A DNA stretch of 54,230 nt, from contig NZ_JAMXQU010000015.1 in NCBI RefSeq assembly GCF_024054035.1, positions 1-54,230 of the forward strand. The letters are read 5' to 3'. The notes under the pieces are model-generated. The model searched no databases and was not told the DNA's origin. It was given only the letters and a program-made list of their open reading frames with translations. The DNA comes from Asaia lannensis NBRC 102526 (GTDB lineage: Bacteria; Pseudomonadota; Alphaproteobacteria; Acetobacterales; Acetobacteraceae). Shown here in pieces: positions 1 through 7,778 of this stretch (positions within the stretch are counted from its first letter, which is position 1; each line of letters begins with the position of its first letter). The translations under genes and the position numbers were made by a program.

Positions 1-48
1 TCCAAACCAAAAAAGTCCAAAAAAAAGCAAAAATCCCAACCAACAATC
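1..48. other. A/C-rich non-coding edge
   Basis: An A- and C-rich stretch, with almost no G, lies directly downstream of the YmdB-family gene stop codon. No gene, stem-loop or repeat is visible before the window edge. It is probably the start of the spacer to the next gene outside the window. Confidence 0.4.
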
Positions 49-864
49 TCAAACCACAGGAAACGACACACTCAAATGACCACCAGAGCGAACAGCGTCG
101 ATACGTGTCGCTAGACCCGTGCGGTCATCTGTCTCGACAAACACCCCGCACACCGTCGCATCGCCCTCAGCCGGTTGCAGACGCTCGCCGGGCAACTTGC
201 GTACGAAACGGTAAAGCGAGGCCTCCTTGCCCATGCCGATCACGCTGTCATAGTCGCCGCACATCCCGGCATCGGTCTGATAGGCCGTCCCCTTCGAGAG
301 AATACGGTAATCGGCCGTCGGCACATGCGTATGCGTGCCCACCACCAGCGACACCTTGCCATCCAGATAATGCCCGAAAGCCATTTTCTCGCTGCCGGTC
401 TCTGCATGCAGGTCCACGATGATGGCGTGAGCCGTCATTCCCAGCTTGTGACGTGACAGAAGCTCGCTGACAGAACGGAACGGATCGTCGAGCGGGTCCA
501 TAAACAGACGTCCCATGACGTTGATCACCAGCACCTTGCGCCCGTTGGGAAGCACAATCACATAGGATCCCTGCCCGGGCGTACCCTGCGGAAAGTTCAG
601 AGGGCGAATAATGCGCGGCTCCGAATTGATATCGCGCAGCAGCTCTTTCTTGTCCCAGGCGTGGTTGCCCAGCGTGATGACATCCACCCCCGCCTTGAAC
701 AGATCGGTCGCGATCGCCGATGACAGACCGAAACCGTGAGAGGCATTCTCACCGTTCACCACAACGACATCGAGTTTCAGAGTCTCACGCCACTCCGGCA
801 GACGCGCCATGACAGCCTCACGCCCTGAACGTCCGACGATATCTCCAAGAAAAAGTAGTCTCAC
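49..864 (-). CDS. YmdB/TIGR00282-family metallophosphoesterase
   Basis: Predicted cytosolic calcineurin-like phosphoesterase of the YmdB family (271 aa), whose characterised members hydrolyse 2',3'-cyclic nucleotides. Metal-binding motifs are in the expected order: FLGDIVGRSGR at the N-terminus, NGENASHG, TLGNHAWD, DLHAETGSEK and GTHTHVPTAD. The GTG at 864 is chosen because the family begins with this GDIVG strand. An upstream extension to 972 in the same frame would lie inside the preceding gene and is not family-like. The GTG overlaps the TGA of the upstream 5-formyl-THF cyclo-ligase gene as GTGA (861-864), so the two are probably translationally coupled. The natural substrate in this organism is unknown. 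Confidence 0.9.
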   Translation of the reverse strand: MRLLFLGDIVGRSGREAVMARLPEWRETLKLDVVVVNGENASHGFGLSSAIATDLFKAGVDVITLGNHAWDKKELLRDINSEPRIIRPLNFPQGTPGQGSYVIVLPNGRKVLVINVMGRLFMDPLDDPFRSVSELLSRHKLGMTAHAIIVDLHAETGSEKMAFGHYLDGKVSLVVGTHTHVPTADYRILSKGTAYQTDAGMCGDYDSVIGMGKEASLYRFVRKLPGERLQPAEGDATVCGVFVETDDRTGLATRIDAVRSGGHLSVSFPVV

Positions 865-1451
865 TCTGCTTTGCCTTCCCCGGCCTGTTTCCTGATGGTT
901 TCTTTTTCGGTCACGATCCGCTCCAGCGCATGGTCGTGAATACCGGTCGGCACTTGCCCGACTTCCTGCCATGACAGCGCAAAGCCAAAGGCACGACAGC
1001 CAAGCTGCGCCAGGGTGCGGTCATAATATCCCCCCCCATAGCCCAGACGATTGAGCGTCCGATCGAATGCAAGCAACGGCACAAGCACCAGATCGGGCCT
1101 ATCGCACACCCCATCGGGATGCGTCGTGCCGTATCTTCCGGCAATCATCGCCGCCTGCGGGGTCCATTGCCTGAAAACCAGAGCGTCGCCTTTGGGCGTC
1201 GTCTCCGGCAGAAATACCTCACGCCCTGCAACGTGCAGCGCATGACAGAGCGGACGCAGATCGGCTTCACCCGGCAAGGGCCAGACACAGCCTATTTTCA
1301 ACGCCTGCGTCTCAGCCAGCACCTCGGCAGCAAGACGCTCGTTCAAGACGGATATGACAAGGGGGGAATCGGGATGATCGATACGGCGTTGCCGCATAAC
1401 GCGACGCAGAGCCTGCTTTTGCCGGTCGATATCGATGTGTGGAACCACCAT
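861..1451 (-). CDS. 5-formyltetrahydrofolate cyclo-ligase
   Basis: ATP-dependent conversion of 5-formyl-THF to 5,10-methenyl-THF in one-carbon metabolism, in the cytosol. The family pattern is clear: an N-terminal basic helix (KQALRRVMRQRR), a VWPLPGEADL-type strand, a central LVPLLAFD strand and the glycine-rich phosphate-binding stretch RLGYGGGYYDRTL. About 196 aa from the ATG at 1451, normal for the family. The frame stays open to a GTG at 1487, but that lies inside the candidate 6S RNA. The first codons may themselves overlap the RNA's 3' arm. Its position next to zapA with a 6S-like RNA between is the usual alphaproteobacterial and gammaproteobacterial arrangement (E. coli ygfA). Confidence 0.9.
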   Translation of the reverse strand: MVVPHIDIDRQKQALRRVMRQRRIDHPDSPLVISVLNERLAAEVLAETQALKIGCVWPLPGEADLRPLCHALHVAGREVFLPETTPKGDALVFRQWTPQAAMIAGRYGTTHPDGVCDRPDLVLVPLLAFDRTLNRLGYGGGYYDRTLAQLGCRAFGFALSWQEVGQVPTGIHDHALERIVTEKETIRKQAGEGKAE

Positions 1452-1600
1452 GGCCGTCGGTCTTTCAGCCCTCCCGGACCTGCTCACGCAGGTGGGCGCC
1501 AGATATCATGACCACGATCACGACAGAGCCAGCTCCCTAAGGAAGTGCTTATCGGCCCAGGGGTTGAGTTGCCTGACGTACCGGGCAGTTCCACCCGACA
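1432..1600 (-). ncRNA. ssrS: candidate 6S RNA
   Basis: The gap between zapA and the cyclo-ligase gene is the conserved site of 6S RNA. Read on the minus strand the segment can fold as a long interrupted rod. A 7-bp outer pairing joins 1588-1594 to 1439-1445. Inside it are short CGGU/ACCG and UCAG/CUGA helices and a C-rich/G-rich helix. A GUGA-capped hairpin with a perfect 6-bp stem sits on the 3' side of the central open region. This matches the 6S layout of a rod with a large central bubble. I did not recognise the sequence by identity, and both ends are estimates. Confidence 0.5.
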
Positions 1601-1604
1601 CTAA

Positions 1605-1946
1605 CTAGGCACTCTCCAGCTCGGCTGCAATGCCCTCAGCCCGTTCTGCGAGCAAATTAAGCTTCTGCTCGCGCGATTCGTTCTCGGCAATGAGGCGTTC
1701 GGCACGCTGGACCCGCTCACTGGTCGTGCTCGGCAGGATTTCCTTGGCAAGATCATGAAGTTCGTCCGCCATCAGGAGCGAGGCCATGACCAGTGTCCAG
1801 GCCTCTCCACCCTGCGTTCCCAGTCCGCGCACGCGCTCGATACGGCGCTCCACCTGACGGGCAAGGTCCTGCAGGTAACGTTCTTCGCCATCCTTGCAGC
1901 CGATCGTATAGGAGTAGCCATTCAGACGTAGGGTAACCTGAGCCAT
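1605..1946 (-). CDS. zapA: cell division protein ZapA
   Basis: Small cytosolic FtsZ-ring-associated protein that bundles FtsZ filaments as a tetramer. The 113 residues show the family N-terminal beta strands with the signature LRLNGYSYTIGCKDGEE followed by a long helix carrying RQVERRIERV. The C-terminal half (about 65-113) is a predicted coiled coil rich in Glu, Arg and Leu. The length is normal. It follows the small coiled-coil ORF (1949-2161) by 2 bp, so the two are probably one transcript. The downstream candidate 6S RNA and cyclo-ligase gene complete the syntenic block. Confidence 0.93.
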   Translation of the reverse strand: MAQVTLRLNGYSYTIGCKDGEERYLQDLARQVERRIERVRGLGTQGGEAWTLVMASLLMADELHDLAKEILPSTTSERVQRAERLIAENESREQKLNLLAERAEGIAAELESA

Positions 1947-1948
1947 GG

Positions 1949-2161
1949 TTATAGGCCCTCCTCATCGTCGAGACCTGCAATCAGGTCACGCACGCGCAGG
2001 CGAAGCGCCTCTATGTTCGCTGCCAGAGGCTGCAGGTCGACAGGGTCCGGCTGTGTCGTCACCTTCGGATGATGAAGGGCATAGGCAATACGATCGAGAG
2101 CCTGCTCGATCCGCTCTTCGGGTCTGGTCGCCTCATTGGCAATCTCGATCTGATCCGTCAA
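1949..2161 (-). CDS. small coiled-coil protein upstream of zapA
   Basis: A 70-residue, strongly acidic protein with heptad-like spacing (IEQALDRIAYAL, IEALRLRVRDLIAGL) and no signal or membrane segment. Small helical proteins (DUF4164-like) often precede zapA in alphaproteobacteria, and this one ends 2 bp before the zapA start. By context it may act with ZapA in cell division, but no function can be read from the sequence. Confidence 0.7.
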   Translation of the reverse strand: MTDQIEIANEATRPEERIEQALDRIAYALHHPKVTTQPDPVDLQPLAANIEALRLRVRDLIAGLDDEEGL

Positions 2162-2231
2162 AGCACCCTCATCATACGCGCCCGTTTTGCTGTGTTGCTA
2201 AGGAAGCCCTTATCCTGTCAGGAGGTCAAGC

Positions 2232-2642
2232 ATGAAGCCGTCGTCCATACTCCCGCACAAGGCTGTCGCGCTATACGATAACTCTCTGATCGCCCACCTC
2301 CCGTCAGGAGAGGCGTTTTCACCCTATGCCCTTGTTCCGGCTCCCGGTCTCGGCAGGATCATGGGCGTGCCTTGGTGGCAAGCCCTCACCCTGGGGCTGA
2401 AGATGCCTGTTATTTTCGATGCCGACGATGCTCCCGCTCTGGCGGCATCTGCGCTGCGCGCTGGCGAAACATGGGTGATCTGCACGGCAACGGGCCCCTG
2501 CCTCGAAACCGTAAAGGACATGGCACGCCTTTGCGGCGGCCATATTTTGACAAGTCGCCCACAGGCGCTCACTCTTGGCAGACCGCCCTATAACGCTTAC
2601 CGGATAGCCCAGCTTCACCAGTATCTTGCGCCCGACACCTGA
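2232..2642 (+). CDS. conserved hypothetical protein
   Basis: 136 aa, cytosolic by appearance, with no signal peptide or membrane helix. Visible traits are an N-terminal strand motif (AVALYDNSLIAHLPSG), a PAPGLGRIMGVPWW segment and a C-terminal tail rich in aromatic and Gln residues. An AGGAGGTCAAGC ribosome-binding site lies directly before the ATG, which supports the start. It is divergent from the zapA block and ends about 25 bp before the ThiE-like gene, suggesting a two-gene operon. I do not recognise the family. Confidence 0.75.
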   Translation: MKPSSILPHKAVALYDNSLIAHLPSGEAFSPYALVPAPGLGRIMGVPWWQALTLGLKMPVIFDADDAPALAASALRAGETWVICTATGPCLETVKDMARLCGGHILTSRPQALTLGRPPYNAYRIAQLHQYLAPDT

Positions 2643-2667
2643 GCGCCCCATCGGACGGATTCCCCTC

Positions 2668-3258
2668 ATGCTGCCTTGCGAACTCTATCTGGTTACAATG
2701 CCGGATTTCGACCCCTCCCGTGAGTTGGCCGATCTGGCAAAGGTTCTGGAACGCTGGACACCGGCCGCCCTTCGCCTGAGCACAACCGATGAGAAGCGCG
2801 CAAGAAGCTGCGTCGAAGCCATTCGTGACACCGTTCAGGCCCACGGTACGGCGCTGATCCTGACCGACCTCCCCGCTTTGGCACGCGAACTCGGATGCGA
2901 TGGCGTTCATCTTACCGGCAGCCCCACACAATGTCCGACAGCCCGCGAAGAGCTGGGGCGCGACCTGCAACTTGGCGTGTATTGTGGAACGAGCCGTGAC
3001 GATGCGATGAGCGCTGGCGAACTGGGCGCCGATTACATCGCCATTGCGCCCAATGCACCCGATCTGGCTGCATGGTGGTCGCAGATGATGGAACTGCCCG
3101 TCATTGCCGAGGATATCGAAACCAGAGAACAGGCTCTGGCCATGTTCAAGGCCAATGTCGATTTTCTGGCAGTGCCGCTCAGCTTCGTCGATGCAGACGA
3201 AGCCGGAGCCAGACTGACGGCAATCGTCAGCCGCGCGGCGGAAGAATATCCTGGATGA
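2668..3258 (+). CDS. divergent ThiE-like (thiamine-phosphate-synthase-like) protein
   Basis: TIM-barrel protein of about 196 aa related to ThiE, which joins HMP-PP and thiazole phosphate into thiamine phosphate. The ThiE strand DGVHLTG and the late barrel motif ADYIAIAPN are present. Several catalytic elements of true ThiE are replaced. The early VQLR(D/E)K-type segment reads ALRLSTTDEK, and the pyrophosphate-binding T-x-T-K stretch after APN is absent. The glycine-rich VAIGGI strand reads VIAEDI, and the C-terminal phosphate-binding loop reads VDFLAVPLSF. It is therefore unlikely to be a normal thiamine phosphate synthase. The ATG at 2668 is preferred because the next 14 upstream residues are not family-like and overlap the preceding gene. 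Its 3' end overlaps the convergent fasciclin gene by 32 bp. Confidence 0.75.
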   Translation: MLPCELYLVTMPDFDPSRELADLAKVLERWTPAALRLSTTDEKRARSCVEAIRDTVQAHGTALILTDLPALARELGCDGVHLTGSPTQCPTAREELGRDLQLGVYCGTSRDDAMSAGELGADYIAIAPNAPDLAAWWSQMMELPVIAEDIETREQALAMFKANVDFLAVPLSFVDADEAGARLTAIVSRAAEEYPG

Positions 3259-3931
3259 TGTAAAGCGTACCGTTGGACTGCGGCGCACCGTTCAGCCAGA
3301 TCTTCGCAACATGTCCTGTCGTATTGGCAAGCACGAACTGTCCGGCCGAAGCATCCTGCTGCACGGTCAGCACATCGCCGCCAAGCGTCTTGAGCGCAAT
3401 ACGATCGGTCTTGAAATGCGCCATCGTTCTGGCGATCTTCCGGGGCGACCAGTTGCCACGGACGATCGTGTAGCTCAGCAACTGCTTCAGCGCCGGCGCA
3501 TTGGCTGCATTCATCAAACCGCCAGGCACCTGTCTTGCATAGCGTTCGAACGGCTCATTCGGAATGGCGAAGACAGTGAACGGTCCGTTGCGGCCAAGCA
3601 GGGGGAAGATCCCCGCCTGTCTGAGCGCCTGACGGTAATCGGCCAGCTCAAGCGACGTCGTGATGTTCTCCAGCAGAGGGCGATCATTCATCGAAAATGT
3701 CGGCGGCTGGTCATAAGCGACCGGGCTCGACGTCTCCGTCTTGGTCGATTCATGATACATATGCTTGCTGCTGACGGCAGGCATCTGCACGGCCGTCAGG
3801 GAATTCGGACGTGGAAGCGGATCCTGTCGCGCACCGCTCTCGCAACCGGCCAGTGCAAGAGCGACAAACGCCCCACCGATCAGACGTTTTTTTATTATTC
3901 TTGTCGTAAACGGTACCATCAGGTTCAGCAT
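3227..3931 (-). CDS. fasciclin (FAS1) domain lipoprotein
   Basis: Predicted lipoprotein, 234 aa: a basic N-terminus (RIIKKR), a hydrophobic core and the lipobox LALAGC. About 60 residues of low-complexity linker follow, then one FAS1 domain (about 85-232). FAS1 hallmarks are LLGRNGPFTVFAIPNEPF and the C-terminal NGTLYIIQDILPP strand. FAS1 domains generally mediate adhesion or surface interactions. The start at 3931 overlaps the stop of the upstream Gly-rich lipoprotein (3925-3927), so the two are probably coupled; Met5 at 3919 is an alternative. The gene converges on the ThiE-like gene with 32 bp of shared coding sequence. Confidence 0.85.
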   Translation of the reverse strand: MLNLMVPFTTRIIKKRLIGGAFVALALAGCESGARQDPLPRPNSLTAVQMPAVSSKHMYHESTKTETSSPVAYDQPPTFSMNDRPLLENITTSLELADYRQALRQAGIFPLLGRNGPFTVFAIPNEPFERYARQVPGGLMNAANAPALKQLLSYTIVRGNWSPRKIARTMAHFKTDRIALKTLGGDVLTVQQDASAGQFVLANTTGHVAKIWLNGAPQSNGTLYIIQDILPPRG

Positions 3932-4350
3932 CCATCTCCACGCATGGTCCAGCCGACCACACGACTATTGGTCAGCTCGAAAGTCGTCTGACAGGTCGTA
4001 TTGTAATAGCTCGGCGGGAAACCGCCAAAACCACCACCCCAGCCGCCGTAACCGCCCCAGCCGCCACCCCAGCCACCGTAACCGCCATAACCACCCCAGG
4101 GGCCGCCGCCCCAGCCCCAGCCCCAGCCACCGCTGCCGGGGGAGTAGTTGGTTTCGTTATCGATATAGGCGAGGAAATCATGCCCACTGGCCTGATAGGT
4201 CCGTGTCGGCACGCCGAAGGTACGCAGCACGTCCACATCGGTCTTGCCGATCATTGAATCCAGCACCTTGCGCTGCTGGACAGTCGGCACGTCGCAGGCT
4301 GACAGGGTCAGCAAAGCGGCAAACGACAGAAAAACTGTTTTCTTCATCAT
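3925..4350 (-). CDS. Gly/Trp/Tyr-rich outer-membrane lipoprotein, BamE-like N-terminal part
   Basis: 141 aa from the ATG at 4350 (the second Met, at 4347, is possible). MMKKTVFLSFAALL is followed by the lipobox LSAC, so the mature protein begins at Cys. The next 50 residues (SMIGKTDVDVLRTFGVPTR) resemble the SmpA/BamE-type small lipoprotein fold. A block of about 40 residues of GGWGGYGG-type repeats follows, then a short Cys-containing tail (TTCQTTFELTNSRVVGW). The first and last parts align in outline with the lipoprotein encoded at 42258-42848, suggesting distant paralogues. The Gly/aromatic block may be flexible and surface-exposed; its function is unknown. Probably co-transcribed with the fasciclin gene. 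Confidence 0.8.
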   Translation of the reverse strand: MMKKTVFLSFAALLTLSACDVPTVQQRKVLDSMIGKTDVDVLRTFGVPTRTYQASGHDFLAYIDNETNYSPGSGGWGWGWGGGPWGGYGGYGGWGGGWGGYGGWGGGFGGFPPSYYNTTCQTTFELTNSRVVGWTMRGDGC

Positions 4351-4463
4351 CCTGATACCCTTTCCGAAGCTGAAGCCGCCTGCCGGATCAGTTCGAAGCT
4401 GGCGCCACTTTAGGTCATGAGAACGAGTTTGCCCCCAGAAAAGGTTCATGGCTATCCGAAGGT

Positions 4464-5447
4464 TTAAGAAAACCACATAATGTCACACAAGCGCGGCGCG
4501 CCGGTGGCCAGCATCACAAGACGGTCAAAACCCAGGGCAATGCCGCTGCAGGGCGGCAGATCCTTCAGATCGTGCAGAAATGCCTCATCGAGCGGCCAGT
4601 CCTGATCCGGAGACAGAGCCATCCGTCTCGCGCGGTCCTGCTCGAAACGTGACCGCTGTTCTTCAGGGTCGGTAAGTTCCTCGAAGGCGTTGGCCAGTTC
4701 AATTCCCGCAGCATAGAGCTCGAAACGCAGCGCGACGCGCGGGTCAAGCGGATCGCGACGCGAGAGGGCCGCCTGCGCGGCTGGCCAGTGCGTGAGAAAC
4801 GTGGGGCGATCGCGGCCGATCCTCGGCTCCACGCGCTCCAGCAGAAGGCGGAAAAACAGATCCTCCCAGCTTTCCCCTGCGCGCAATACGGTTCCTGCCT
4901 CCCGGGCCAGCCTTTGCGCATCGTCGCCGATACCGAGAAGATCGACCCCGACATAACGCGCAAAAGCCTCCGCCATCGTCAGACGCTCGAAAGGAACATC
5001 CAGGCGCAACGTCGTATCCGCCAAAGCCAGCGTTGGGGGAAGAAGATGGCGCAGCAATGCCTCGGTCTCATCCATCAGGGAGTCCAGTCCCGCCCCCGGC
5101 CTGTACCATTCGAGCATTGTGAATTCCGGTGCATGAAGGGCGCTGCGCTCACCGTTGCGCCAGACACGCGCCAGCTGAAACACAGGCAAGCCGGTCGCCG
5201 CCACAATGCGCTTCATCGCAAATTCCGGGCTGGTATGCAGAAAGCGCGCCTCTCTCGTACCATCCGGATGCTCGAGTTCTGTGCGAAAGCAGCGCAGATG
5301 CACTTCCTCTCCCGGCACGGGCACCGCACAGGGCGTATCGACTTCAAGATAATCGCGGGCTTCGAAGAACGCGCGTACGCCACGCTGGAGCAGGGCACGA
5401 CGCTGCAAAAGCGGCAGCCTGTCTGAAATTGCGTTTCGTCCTGCCAT
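4464..5447 (-). CDS. epmA: EF-P--(R)-beta-lysine ligase EpmA (GenX/PoxA)
   Basis: Class II lysyl-tRNA-synthetase-like enzyme lacking the tRNA-binding domain. It attaches (R)-beta-lysine to the conserved lysine of elongation factor P. Class II signatures are visible: motif 2 (RVWRNGERSALHAPEFTMLEWY region) and motif 3 (GIALGFDRLVML). The N-terminal TPCAVPVPGEEVHL stretch is typical of EpmA. From the ATG at 5447 the protein is 327 aa, the family length; the frame is open further upstream but that part is not family-like. It diverges from epmB, and efp lies 2.3 kb away, giving the substrate and both chemistry steps in one locus. Confidence 0.92.
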   Translation of the reverse strand: MAGRNAISDRLPLLQRRALLQRGVRAFFEARDYLEVDTPCAVPVPGEEVHLRCFRTELEHPDGTREARFLHTSPEFAMKRIVAATGLPVFQLARVWRNGERSALHAPEFTMLEWYRPGAGLDSLMDETEALLRHLLPPTLALADTTLRLDVPFERLTMAEAFARYVGVDLLGIGDDAQRLAREAGTVLRAGESWEDLFFRLLLERVEPRIGRDRPTFLTHWPAAQAALSRRDPLDPRVALRFELYAAGIELANAFEELTDPEEQRSRFEQDRARRMALSPDQDWPLDEAFLHDLKDLPPCSGIALGFDRLVMLATGAPRLCDIMWFS

Positions 5448-5475
5448 GATCTGCGCTCTCCGGTTGCGAAAACTG

Positions 5476-6645
5476 ATGCGCCTGCAGTACAGCCCCCTGA
5501 TGCCAGAAAAGGTCAATCCCCTCTCAGCGCCCAGCACCGGCAAGCCTGCTTGCGAAGGGGCACCTCCTGCCGAACGCCCCTCAGTCCTGCGTACCGTGTC
5601 GCAGCTGATCGACCGGGGTCTTGTCCCACCCGAGCAGCAGGAAGCGCTGGAAACCCTCGCCGGGCAATTCGCCACAGCCATTCCCACAGCCTTTCTCGAT
5701 CTGATCGCCCACCCCGATGACCCGATCGGCAAACAGGTGGTGCCCAGCCCCGCCGAACTGCACACGGCCCCCTGGGAACTTCACGACCCGATCGGTGACG
5801 ATGCCCTGTCTCCCGTACCGGGGATCGTTCATCGCTATGCCGATCGTGCCCTGCTCAAGCCACTGCTGGTCTGCCCGCTTTATTGCCGCTTCTGTTTCCG
5901 TCGCGAGCATGTTGGGCCCGATGGCGGTCTCCTCTCCGACGAGGCCCTGACCAGAGCTCTCGACTGGATCGCCGCTCACCCCGCCATAAGCGAGATCATC
6001 CTGACCGGTGGCGATCCCCTCATGCTCAGCCCAAGACGCATGAGCCATATCATCGCCTCGCTTTCTGCCATGCCCCATATACAGACCATACGCATCCACA
6101 GCCGCGTACCGGTCGCTGACCCTGCCCGGATCACGCCTGCTTTGCTGGATGCGCTGGAAACCGACCGCGCCTTGTGGGTCGTTCTGCATGCCAACCATGC
6201 CAGTGAGCTAACCGCGCACGCACGCAACGCCATACGGCAGATCCAGAGCCGCGCCATCCCCGTGCTCAGCCAGTCCGTGCTGCTGCGCGGCGTGAACGAT
6301 ACTGAAGAAGCCTTGGAGGCTCTTCTGCGTGCCTTCGTTACGGCGCGCATCAAACCCTATTACCTGCACCAGCTTGACCCCGCTCCCGGCACCGCACATT
6401 TTCACGTGCCAATCGATGAGGGGCGCGCGCTTCTCGCGAAACTGCGCGGTCGTGTGACCGGTCTCGCCTGGCCTACCTATGTTCTGGACATTCCGGGCGG
6501 CGCCGGGAAGGTCCCTCTGGGCCCCGATTATTACCGCCCCGATACCCATCCCGGTACCGTGCAGGATCCGGCAGGCACCCTGCATTCTCTGCACAACGCA
6601 CCCTCACGGGACGTGCAACCGGACAGGGCGCCCTCAGAGGGGTGA
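5476..6645 (+). CDS. epmB: EF-P beta-lysylation protein EpmB (lysine 2,3-aminomutase family)
   Basis: Radical SAM, PLP-dependent aminomutase that makes (R)-beta-lysine for EpmA. The radical SAM cluster motif is CPLYCRFCFRR (C-x3-C-x2-C), followed by ILTGGDPLML, the SAM-binding GGDP element. The C-terminus has the aminomutase signature DIPGGAGKVPL. The start is uncertain. An ATG at 5446 would sit on the epmA start codon, so 5476 (389 aa) or 5500 (381 aa) is more likely. None has a strong ribosome-binding site. The last 12 bases overlap the end of the convergent nuclease gene. Confidence 0.9.
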   Translation: MRLQYSPLMPEKVNPLSAPSTGKPACEGAPPAERPSVLRTVSQLIDRGLVPPEQQEALETLAGQFATAIPTAFLDLIAHPDDPIGKQVVPSPAELHTAPWELHDPIGDDALSPVPGIVHRYADRALLKPLLVCPLYCRFCFRREHVGPDGGLLSDEALTRALDWIAAHPAISEIILTGGDPLMLSPRRMSHIIASLSAMPHIQTIRIHSRVPVADPARITPALLDALETDRALWVVLHANHASELTAHARNAIRQIQSRAIPVLSQSVLLRGVNDTEEALEALLRAFVTARIKPYYLHQLDPAPGTAHFHVPIDEGRALLAKLRGRVTGLAWPTYVLDIPGGAGKVPLGPDYYRPDTHPGTVQDPAGTLHSLHNAPSRDVQPDRAPSEG

Positions 6646-7581
6646 AGATCCCGACAGCATTTCGTTCAGAAAATGCTTCAATACGCGCAGCGTCAGGCGA
6701 CGCAGCTGCGGCGAGACATGATAGGGCTCAGCCTGCGGATCGGGCAGATGCGTCATGCTCTCACGCATCGCGGCGGGCAAGGCCGGAAAGGGATCGACCC
6801 CGGTGACCCTGATAAGGGTCGCTACTGGCACCTGGGTGCAGCTGGGCGACAGTGTATTCTTGCATACGTAAACCGAGACAGTCTGTCGGGAGGGCAGATA
6901 GACCGCCTTCCATGTCGATGTCGGCACAGGCAGACCGCTTGCACCGATACGCGCAGGCGAGGCCGTGCGATAGGCCGGCCCCGTCACCACATAAGCCTCG
7001 CCGTCCGACAGGGCCAGTTCGCGCACGCGCTTCTCGACCCCCGCCCATAAGCCGCGATTGAGGTCGGGCGTCTGCGGCACCATATTGGCCAGCGAAAATG
7101 TTTCCTGCTGCGAGGCCCGGCTCGGCGCATCGCCACTGGGCATCATATGCCCCCGGTCGAAACCCGATTTCTGATAATCGGCCAGATGCGCTCTTTCATC
7201 CTCGGGCTGGCGCGTTTCCTCATGAAACTTGCCCTGACGGAGCTGATGCTGTGCGTGACGGATTTCGTCGCGGGTCAGATGCTCTGCCACCCATACGGGC
7301 TCATGAGTCACGCCAGAGACCAGCACGGCGAAATCCGTATTACATAAAAACAGATTGTGCTGCATCGGGGCAGGCACGCTCAGCTCCGGTGGGCGTGCCT
7401 CGGGAAAATCCTGCGCGCACGCTATTACCGCCGTACCCTGCGACGATGCAGCCGGAGCAGATCCGTCGAAAACCGCTTGCGCAAATGCTGCCTGTGTGAC
7501 CGATACAGGGCCGATAATCCCGCAGATGAGCCCAAGGCCAAAGGTAAGCAGGGCAGAAATACGGGTTACAGGTGCAGTCAT
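6634..7581 (-). CDS. secreted DNA/RNA non-specific endonuclease (NUC1 family)
   Basis: 315 aa with an N-terminal signal peptide (hydrophobic residues about 8-35, likely cleavage after AFA). The catalytic domain covers about 75-290. The beta-beta-alpha-metal motif DRGHMMPSGDA contains the general-base His at residue 145, and the downstream metal-binding Asn lies in FSLANMVPQTPDLNRG. Four Cys residues suggest disulfides in the periplasm or outside. Family members degrade single- and double-stranded DNA and RNA and serve nutrition or DNA clearance. It is divergent from efp and convergent with epmB. No immunity partner is adjacent, as expected for an exported enzyme. Confidence 0.9.
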   Translation of the reverse strand: MTAPVTRISALLTFGLGLICGIIGPVSVTQAAFAQAVFDGSAPAASSQGTAVIACAQDFPEARPPELSVPAPMQHNLFLCNTDFAVLVSGVTHEPVWVAEHLTRDEIRHAQHQLRQGKFHEETRQPEDERAHLADYQKSGFDRGHMMPSGDAPSRASQQETFSLANMVPQTPDLNRGLWAGVEKRVRELALSDGEAYVVTGPAYRTASPARIGASGLPVPTSTWKAVYLPSRQTVSVYVCKNTLSPSCTQVPVATLIRVTGVDPFPALPAAMRESMTHLPDPQAEPYHVSPQLRRLTLRVLKHFLNEMLSGSSPL

Positions 7582-7778
7582 GACTGCGCTCTAACCATCA
7601 CTTGGCAAATGCACAACATGCAGCACGTCATGACAGGCTCGACGCCTGTCGCGTTCCTGCCCACCGTATCCAATGGCGCATCTTGCTTGCTCTTGCGCGC
7701 CCGCTTCGTTAGAAACCCGCCTTTCACGGCGGCACAGACCCGTCGTATCCACATCACGATTCCCGGGATCTTTCTTCC

